A stretch of 64,000 bases of DNA from Gnetum montanum. Its lineage: Eukaryota; Streptophyta; Gnetopsida; Gnetales; Gnetaceae. The stretch lies in assembly GCA_015680685.1 (NCBI GenBank), contig MNCI01004872.1:1921523-1985522 (forward strand), given 5' to 3'. Below the pieces are notes generated by a model. It made no database searches. It saw only the letters and a program-made list of their open reading frames with translations, and was not told the DNA's origin. Position 1 is the first letter of the stretch. Each line of letters opens with the position of its first letter. This document shows, piece after piece, positions 55,749-64,000 of this stretch. The position numbers were made by a program, and so were the translations under genes.

Positions 55749-55825
55749 TGTTCCAAACATCTTCTTAACCTCCAAGATGTCTCCACATAGTCTAAAACCT
55801 ACAAAACCATCTACCACTTTTCAGA
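55749..55825 (-). repeat. Element D 5' LTR, proximal remnant
   Basis: AAGATGTCTCCACATAGTCTAAAACCTACAAAACCATCT corresponds to the end missing from the minus LTR at 20,881 and matches 27,620-27,675 of F's LTR. It stops short of the expected TACA end, where repeat H begins. Confidence 0.65.
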
Positions 55826-56410
55826 GAGTTTCTAATTTTCTCAAATATATCAATTTTTGCAATAATGTATTGCAATTGTCAAGGCTTCAAGTTAATGAAC
55901 TTCTCAAGGCAATTCCAAGGATACCAATTTTTTTTATTTTTAATTTGTAAAACTCAAGTTATTATAGAAGAAAAATTTTATGATGACTGATGGTCAACTT
56001 GTGGTATTATATTTTTTTAGCCATAAGCTTACAAGTAATTATGAAATTTTTAGAAATAACCTTTCTTCATATCATGACTTGTGATGCACTTGTAGCCACT
56101 TACCATGACTCATGGTCCACTCATAATGTAAACCATGACTTGTAATTTAGTTGTGGTGTTAATCAAGGCTCATGGTTGGTATTCAAAATAAGAAAAATTA
56201 ATGAAGACACATGACATCCTCATAGAATCCTTAGATAATTTATTTCTCTATATCTAGACTTACCATGACTTGTGGTATAATAAAAAATCCTTACCATCAT
56301 TAAGTTATGATTGAATCATGATCACTTAGAATTCAAATTTTAAGAATCAAGGCCAAATTTCAATACATCATTCTTATCCTACTTTATCCCACTAAGTACT
56401 TCAATTGGTA
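55826..56410. repeat. Repeat H, copy 1
   Basis: Matches 60,300-61,065 in the same orientation from TTTCTAATTTTCT to TTATCCCACTAAG. Contains several CATGACTCATGGT/ACCATGACTTGTGG words, but fewer than copy 2, and is about 180 bp shorter. No coding sense. Confidence 0.7.
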
Positions 56411-59400
56411 TTACTACTAGACATAGGAAAAGATGAATTCCATGGACATTATCGTATGCTCTATAAAGGCTAGGAGAGTGCACAATTTCAATGGACAAGT
56501 AAGAGGAAGGTGGATTTAGAATCATAGATATATTTCAATTTCACAATGTAGATTTTGTAGGAAAATAAGTCACACATATAATGTTTGTTGCACAAGAATA
56601 GGATTTGAAGCTTACTAATGGTAATAGATGAAGAAAGAAAAAAGCAAAAATAAATAAAAAATGTACCAATGCTGAAGAAAAGCTTTGTCGAGGTGGCTAT
56701 TCTAATTTGAAGGCTATTAATATAGTTAATAAAAATACCTAGATTATTGACATCAAATGCTCTAATCATATGACTTCCTAAAAATAGTATCTTCTCAACT
56801 ATAAACCACCTATGATTGGTAACATCAAACTTGGTGATGGTAATTATCTTAGCATAGGAGATGCGGGATATTTTATTGTAAGAGTCATCAACAATATGAT
56901 CTTATCCATCTATGAAATATACTATGTTCCAAAGCTATTCAACTCCTTACTTTTAGTAGGATAAATATTAGACAGAGGTATTAAAGTTAGTTTTCAAAAT
57001 AAAACATGCATCATGATAAACTTAAATGGATAAGATATATGTATAATAAGAGAACTTAATAACAGAATATGATGTCTAAATTGTGAATAGCTTGATTTTA
57101 AGGAAAATATCATTGACATAACTTACATCAAAACCATGGATTAGATAAAATATTCTCAACAAATCATAAATAGCACCACCTCTAAAGATGTCACAAAAAA
57201 ACAAGACCATTAGTTTCAAGCAAAAGAAGCCAAAGTTTGATATAAAAGACTTGGACACATGTTTTATTCAAAGATAAAAAATGGAAAAAATGAATAAATC
57301 CATTGGTATGAAAATTAGATATTTTCCAAAAGCCAAATGTGATTTATGCATTCAAGGAAAACACAAAAACTCATCTCACATTAATCCTATACAAAGGTCC
57401 AAAGAATCATTAAATCTCATTCATATGGATCTTGTAGATTCCATGCCAATCACTTTTATTGGAGGAGCAAATTTTTAATTTGTTATAGTAGATAATTATT
57501 CCAAATTTACTTAGACTTAGAACCTAAGAAGCAAATTTGAAATATTCAACAAGAAAAAAGAATTTTTCATGTTGAAAAAAAAATATTAGAATAGACAAAA
57601 GAGGGGATTTTATGAATTAGAAGTTCACTAATTTATATACAAAATAGGGCATATTTCATCAAATCACTTGTAAATACAGCCCTCAATCAAATGACATTCC
57701 TAAAAGGAAAAATAGAACGTTACCAGACATGATGATATGTCTTCTTAAAAATGCTAAAGTTATAGATGACTATTAGAGCATGGCTTTAACTATGATAACT
57801 TGTATAATAAACAAGGTGATTAGCACTAGCAACAAGTACATAAAACTATATAATTTGTTCCAAAAAAGGTTTTCCAACATCTCTCACATGAAAACCTTTG
57901 GATGTTACAACTATGTTAAGATCCCAAAGAAGCTTTTGAATAAGCTAGATGATAGAGTAAAAAAACATATTTTTCCTAGATATGATTCTAAGGCAAGTGG
58001 ATAAAATTGTCATGATCATATTAAATGAAGATGGTAATCATCAAAAAATATGGTCTTCCTCAAAGATAATCTTGAAATCTTAGAATTTTATAAAGATAGA
58101 ACAAAACTTTAGGCTCAAATAAAAATAAATGCTTAGGTCAACAAAGATCATTCACAAGCCTAAATATTGAACATAAACTTTAATAGAAAGATACAAGATC
58201 AAATGCCATAGTCAATATCATCTACTCAATAGTCAATTTATAATAATCAAATATAGAATAAGTGTTAAAAAGAAGGAATGGAAAATAGCCATCGATGAAG
58301 AATATAAGGTCATTCAAAAAAATAACATGTTAAAGCTAATGAAAAATCCAAAGAGAAGAAAGTCATAGATTTCAAATGGCTATCCAAAATTAAATTCAAT
58401 AGAAATGGAAAAATCATCAAACAGAAATTAAGACTTGTGGCTAAAGGCTTTAGATAGAAGGAACACATATACTATGGGGAGCTATTTGCTCTAGTAGCAA
58501 GGTTCGAAACTATTAAGCTCATCCTTTTTATATGATCTTAGACTCCATAAAATGGATGTGAACTTAGCTCTTCTTAATAAAAACATTAATGAAGATGTCT
58601 ATGTCTACTTACTTGAACATTATATTATGAAAGAGCATAAAGTATGAAAATTAAATAAATCCTTGTATGGATAAAAGAAATCTCCAAGGGAATGGTTTCA
58701 TAGAATCAATGATTATTTTGCTAAAAAGAGAATATTCATATTTCATGTTTAAGTCAACCTTGTACTACAAACATGACAATAAATATTTTATTATAATCTC
58801 ACTTTATGTGGATGAACTTGTCTTCACAGCCATGGATAACAAACTAATAGAAGAATTCAAGCTTGATATGAAGAGTATGTTTAAGATGAAAGACTTAAGA
58901 GAATTGAAATACTTTCTTAGAATCCAAGTTGATCAAGATAAGAAGGAAATCAAAGTCCATCAAATCAAATATGCTTCATCCATATTGGAAAAATATAAAA
59001 TTAGGAACTAAAAAGCCACAATATTTCCACTTCCTTATAATCTAACATATAAATATAATGACAACACACATATTGTAGATGCAACCTAATACAGAAACAA
59101 AATTATGGCTCTTATATTTCTTTGTCATACAAGATTTGATTTTGAATTTACTACCTCTTATTTGTCATGATTTATGCAAGAACCAAGACAAAGTCACCTT
59201 AATGCTTACATGTCTTGAGATATGTCAAAGGAACCATAGATCATGGACTCATCTATATTAAAGGAAATGGATAACTTCACATTGAATTGGATGTTGATTA
59301 GGAAGAAAACTACAATGACAAAAAATTAACATAGGAATCATAATATTTCATGGAAAAAATGTAATATATTGGGAATCAAAGAAATTAAGTTTTATTAGCC

Positions 59401-59780
59401 TTTCAACTTGCAAAATTGAATTCATAATAATGGCTGAGTACATACAACACACACTTTGGCTTAATAAACTTATGAAACATTTAGAATTTCAAGTTGATAT
59501 TCTAATCCAATTATTTTGTGAGAACACAACAACCATTTAACTATCAAATGATCATGTAATACATAAGAAATCAAAGTAGATATATATCAAATACTGCTTA
59601 ATCAAGCAAGAAGTAAAAAAGAGACACATCAAACCTAAACATGTACAATCCAATGATCAACGAGAAAATTTATTAACTAAATATTTAATGAATTATTGGA
59701 ATAAGCATCTTTGTCGTGGTGTAGGTATCATGAAGATCCAAAAATTAAGATAAAAATACCATAATGAATAAGAATTCCAT
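56411..59780 (+). pseudogene. Element G: Ty1/copia Gag-Pol remnant
   Basis: Plus strand. Zinc knuckle scrap CRKISHTYNVCCTR near 56,555. Protease IIDIKCSNHMTS near 56,740, with the active-site DSG changed to DIK. GAG-pre-integrase and integrase pieces (RLGHMFYSKI near 57,250; KRKNRTLPDMMICLLKNAKV near 57,705, where the catalytic ERKNRT Glu is Lys; MKTFGCYNYVKIP near 57,890). RT LHKMDVNLALLNKNINEDVY near 58,550, SPREWFHRINDYF near 58,683, and an open frame at 58,667-59,011 with SLYVDELVFTA (family LYVDDLIFT, second Asp changed) then LRELKYFLRIQV. RNase H scraps run to 59,700. The 5' half of gag is missing. Copia order protease-integrase-RT-RNase H is preserved. Confidence 0.9.
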
Positions 59781-59794
59781 ACTAAAAGAGAGAT
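59781..59794 (+). promoter_or_regulatory. Polypurine tract of element G
   Basis: ACTAAAAGAGAGAT lies directly before the LTR's TGTTAAAG. It is purine-rich and positioned for second-strand priming. Confidence 0.6.
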
Positions 59795-60282
59795 TGTTAA
59801 AGATAGTATGTCATATAAATAATATTTAGCGAGTTAAGAAGAAAAGGGACAAAAAGACAAGATTTGCATTTTTCATTATCTTGAGCTAGAATATAAATTA
59901 ATTTTTATTTTATTAAAGTGAATTGATGGATAGATGTACTTTTTTTTCTTCCAATTCATCATCTTTTTACATTAGTTTTAAATTTTTATAATTGGAGAAT
60001 GTCTAATCATTAAACCCAAGTATGGGCTTAATATTTTTCTATAAATTTGAAGGTCATACATTAATGTAATGAATTGGTCTTGGAGCAATAAAAACATGTT
60101 CTAAAATTATTCTCTCAAGTTGAATTTTCATCCTCCTTAGCTTTAATTTCTCTTTACATGATTGTTCCTATATCCTATCTAATTATATTCTCATAAATAT
60201 CTATAGGAATTTGATTTCAATCACCATCATATTAGGTCAAGTACTTATCATCATATTCTTTTATGATCTTTCAAGGTTGACA
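59795..60282 (+). repeat. Element G 3' LTR (Ty1/copia)
   Basis: 488 bp, TGTTAAAGAT...GTTGACA. Homologous to 15,966-16,445. Its length and TG/CA ends are typical of copia LTRs. The flanking sequence after it passes directly into repeat H copy 2. Confidence 0.85.
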
Positions 60283-60299
60283 ATAGAAGGTAAAAGGTT

Positions 60300-61065
60300 T
60301 TTCCTAATTTTCTGAAATTTATTGCTATCTATACCAATGTATTTTAATTATCAAGGTTCTAAGTTAATGAAATTCTACAAGAAAATCCAAGGATACCAAG
60401 CTTTTTGATTTTCGATTTGCAAAATTCAAGTTAATATAAAAGAATAGTTTTATCACAACTTGTGGCATTATAGGGTTTCTAACCATGTTCTCATCATAAC
60501 CCATGGCATCTTAGAAATCAAATTTCTTCAATTCACAACATGTGGTGCACTCATGACTACTCATAATGACTTGTGGTTCACTCATGGTATAAACCACCTC
60601 TCATGGTTTAGTCATGATAGAATACCATGACATCTAGTCAAGTCATGGTATCAACCATAACTTTTGGTGAAGCTGTCATATCAATCATGACTCATGGTTA
60701 TGTCAATGTTGGCATTCAGAATAAGGAAAATTCACCATAACTCATGCAACTCTGGTGGAATTCTCGCATAATTTAATCCTCTATTTCTATAGTCACCACA
60801 ACTCATGGCACCCTCATGGAATCCTTAGATCAATGATTCCTCTATTTCTATAGTTATCATGACTCATGATTAGCTTGTGGTTAATCACCATGACTTATGC
60901 CATAAAATCATAACTCATGATAAAATAAAAAATTGTCACCATGACTCATGGTTAAGTTGTGGTTAACTCATGATTACTAAGATTTCAAAACTTTTTAGAA
61001 TCAATAAAAAATTTCAATACATCATCCTCATCTTATTTTATCCCACTAAGCACTTTAGTCTACAC
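60300..61065. repeat. Repeat H, copy 2, rich in ACCATGACTCATGGT words
   Basis: About 765 bp. The near-palindrome ACCATGA(C)TCATGGT and variants (ACTCATGGTT, ACTTGTGGT, CATAACTCATG) recur every 20-40 bp from 60,530 to 60,975. Same orientation as copy 1. Non-coding. Confidence 0.7.
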
Positions 61066-62614
61066 CTAGAAACACTGGTAAAATGCATATTATTTTTATC
61101 TTTGTTTTCATCAAACTATGACTCCATTGCAATCATGTGATGACTTGCAACTTAGAGCCTATAGCTTACTATGATCTACAATGGCTCTCAACTCATCTCC
61201 CAACTAAGAAAACATATGCAATTAACCATTATAATATATTATAGTAGATTGTACCTTACAAGTTTCTATCATACCAAACTAAGACTTACTACGATACATA
61301 GTGACCTCGTAATTTATTACTTAACTTGCTGCAAGAGCATATTATAACTTATTGCAACCTAAAATGACCTAAAAAATGCTTACCCGTGATACATAAAGTA
61401 GTCAAATAACTATAAAAAAACTAACAAACACAAACATATAAATTCTACTATTACTAGGATATATTAAGAATAAGAAACCCTATAATGCCACAAGTTGTGA
61501 TAAACTAACAAACACAAACTCTATTGATCATGCTCCATCATCATTAATCTTCTAGCTCATATCACTTGAATTTACATGCAAACATGCAAGAAGGATCAAA
61601 AATATTCTAGTAAAGCCAACCACCTTGATGCACCTATAACAAGTTATAAGATGAGACCAAATGCTGCATAGGAAATCATCTTATGATTCACAAGATTAGA
61701 AGCCATAACCAACATTGAAAAATCATGATGTTCTCAAAATGTTAAAAAATAGGTTAGTTGAGAATGCCCTAGAAATTGACCATCCATAAGGACTAGTTAG
61801 ACCAAAAAGGTCTTCCTTATCTTGAATGTTGTTAGTGATCTTCCTCAAGGATTAGTTGACCAAGCCTCACTTGATCCTAGATGAATCAACTTTAAAAGCA
61901 ATCCAATATGGCTCACCTATGCATATCATTTTAAATCATGAAATTACCATGTGAATAATCACACGTAACATTAGTAGGCACTAACTAGCTAAATAGTAAT
62001 CCCACAATGCTTTCACATTGTTACAATGTATGCACAATTCTAGGTAACATGGGTTAATTATGGAATCATGGCCTATCCTTCATAATGCTTACTCATTAAC
62101 ACACATACTAGGCTACCCAGGGTATGATTATAAGTGATGTAGATCAAGTATTATAGGTTAACCTAAATTTCTCATAATGCCTACTCATTTATCTTGTTAA
62201 ATGAAAAATTGAAAGATCAAAATATCTAAAAATGCATGAGTCTAAGCATCAAAGGTTAGATCATAGGATGTAAGAACAACACATAATGATAAAAATTAAT
62301 AGAGCATGACTTGACCATGAGTTATGTTCAAGTCATGGTGCAGATCCTAATGCTACAATAACTCATGTAACTCACTATTATCCATTTCTACTCAACCATG
62401 ATTCAACGTTAGGTCATTGTCTACATCATGAGCTCACCATGAGTTGTGGTAAATCTCACAAATCGAGAAATGTTTATCTTAGCTCAGGTTTTTTGCAATG
62501 TATAAAATCATGATTTGTTGTTAGTCATGGTCAAGGATCATGACTTATGATCTCCATAGATACCTTTACTATAAGTTATCTTAAATATACACCATAGGTA
62601 ATGGTGGTGAGAAA
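61066..62614. other. AT-rich non-coding DNA with scattered CATGACT/ACTCATG words
   Basis: No gene on either strand. Words related to repeat H reappear at 62,300-62,560 (GACTTGACCATGAGTTATG, CACCATGAGTTGTGG). Phrases such as CATAATGCTTACTCATT and CATAATGCCTACTCATT (62,081 and 62,175) form a local duplication of about 95 bp. This is probably the inside of the repeat to which H and J belong. Confidence 0.45.
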
Positions 62615-63495
62615 TGCTACTAAATACATGTTAGAAAATAGTAGGTAAAATAGAAGTAAGCATAGAACATAAATGCTACAAGAGATATATCAATACAATC
62701 ATTACATGTAAATGAAATTACAAAGGTGATAATTAATACATCGAGATTGTAATAAGGCTGCAAGCTTGAGATTGGTTCTACCTTCACAATTTAGGATGCC
62801 TATAACACATAAGATTAGATCTACTAGAGTGTCAAGATAATATCAAGATCATCAATGAGAGAGATTGATTGAAAACAATGGATAAAGAATAATTATAAAA
62901 TAGAAATCCTAACTTTATACATAATCCCTAGGTTCTTTCATGTAAACATAGAAATAAAAGTTCATAATGGAATATTTCATTGATAAATTCCATAATCTTT
63001 AGACATGCTAACTCATAGTCTAGTAGATTTTAGAAAAGCTAAACCAAAGTCCATTAGGCTTTAGAAAAATCCATGTTTACTAAAAAAGAAATAGGATAAA
63101 GCTTGAGAAAGTTCTTATAAAGAGATAGTATTTCCAAAATATCCAACTATTAGTCCACAGCATGTGCCATCATCCTAACAACCTATTCTTAGTAAGAAAA
63201 TACCAAGAAATTAGTAATTTTTAAATATAAATTCAAAAAGTTAAAAAGTGATATTTTATAAAAAAATGCTTCCAAAAATAAGAATACTTATAAAAAATAA
63301 TTTACAATTTATAAAAAATAAGCTTTAATAAAAGGTTTATAAAATATTCCAAACATAATGCAGAAATAAAATACTTGATATATCATAAGATCAAATCCTC
63401 AATAGCATCAACAAATTAATAAAATACATAAGCCAAGCTATAGGTTAATGAAAAAATAATACAACATAAACTAGGAGTTAGGAACATAGTTTATT
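62615..63495 (-). repeat. LTR-like block J2
   Basis: Matches J1 (14,052-14,910) in the same orientation over about 830 bp, with many substitutions and small indels. Ends are less clear than J1's. It could be a solo LTR or the LTR of a second element lying mostly outside the window; the DNA to its left is not gag. Confidence 0.5.
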
Positions 63496-64000
63496 ACATT
63501 TATGATCAATGTATCTTAGAGATAGCAAATTTTAATTTATACTACTGAGTATATACTTGTTTAAAATTGAAAAATTATTTATCATTATATATTAGCTTAT
63601 AAATAGCTATCTTAGCCTTATAGTCCAAAAGGCAAGTTTATAATTATTTATTTACAAAGGAATGTGATAAAAAAAACTTTTAGAAAATAGTGAGGTGTGA
63701 TGTAAGACATTTGATTTCAAAGCTCTAACCTATGGATTTGATTTAGGTAGATAGCACTTAGTTTGGGGAAGGGATGTTAGATCATTATATATATATAATT
63801 TAGAGTACAAAATCAAAGGCATACTGTAGAGAAGAGAAATTCCAAATCTATAAAAAGGAAAGGCCTAATTGTGGCATCCCATCCCCAGATGTTATGGCAA
63901 ACATCAAATATACGATATATTAGAGATTATGTGTATGAAGAAAATATACCAATTGCCAAATATATGTGATATTCGACATTATGTATAAAGGAAATAATAG
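63496..64000. other. AT-rich non-coding DNA
   Basis: No gene or known repeat recognised. A short TA run lies at 63,787-63,798. A few imperfect duplications of AAATATA/GATATAT phrases occur near the end (63,905-63,975). Confidence 0.4.

Overview
The window looks like repeat-dominated DNA from a seed plant with a large genome. Old, deeply nested LTR retrotransposons make up nearly all of it, intergenic DNA is AT-rich, and the captured host-gene scraps are plant-like (SufB, an AAA ATPase of the MSP1/ATAD1 type, a possible NB-ARC piece). The great age and nesting suggest a gymnosperm, but this is inference. I see no intact cellular gene, rRNA, tRNA or CRISPR array. One run of Ns (45,558-46,272) is an assembly gap.

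Left part, 1-16.4 kb. From 0.4 to 3.9 kb there is a decayed repeat field built on the inverted words TTCCATGCT/AGCATGGAA. From 5.9 to 9.4 kb lies a broken plus-strand gene with several GT-AG introns. From 10.1 to 13.5 kb a minus-strand Ty3/gypsy gag-protease remnant has no reverse transcriptase or integrase, and an LTR-like block follows (14.05-14.9 kb). I read this as one pol-less Tat-like element (K) carrying an antisense gene and a repeat-rich 3' region. Then come a second gypsy gag scrap, an LTR scrap and a copia LTR.

Middle part, 16.4-55.8 kb, is a nest of insertions resolved by LTR ends, reading-frame continuity and target-site duplications (TSDs). D is a minus-strand chromovirus-like gypsy element whose 5' LTR is split by E, a plus-strand element of the same family. 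E's gag is interrupted by L, a 3.76-kb insertion with TSD GTACT/ATACT that carries fragments of unrelated host genes. E also contains F, a truncated minus-strand relative. F's integrase tail received A (27,780-34,788, TSD CCTAG) and B (34,863-52,570, TSD AGTAT/AGTAC). B in turn contains C (40,818-48,237). B is an Athila-like element with gag, protease, RT, RNase H and integrase, all with stops. A and C share ends, primer site and 3' region with B but lack RT, RNase H and integrase through the same deletion junction, so they form a non-autonomous gag-protease lineage that presumably depended on B-like partners.

Right part, 55.8-64 kb: a Ty1/copia pol remnant (G) with its 3' LTR, flanked by two copies of a repeat (H) rich in near-palindromic ACCATGACTCATGGT words, and then a second copy (J2) of the LTR-like block seen at 14 kb. 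All coding regions carry stops or frameshifts, and traced stops are mostly TAG.
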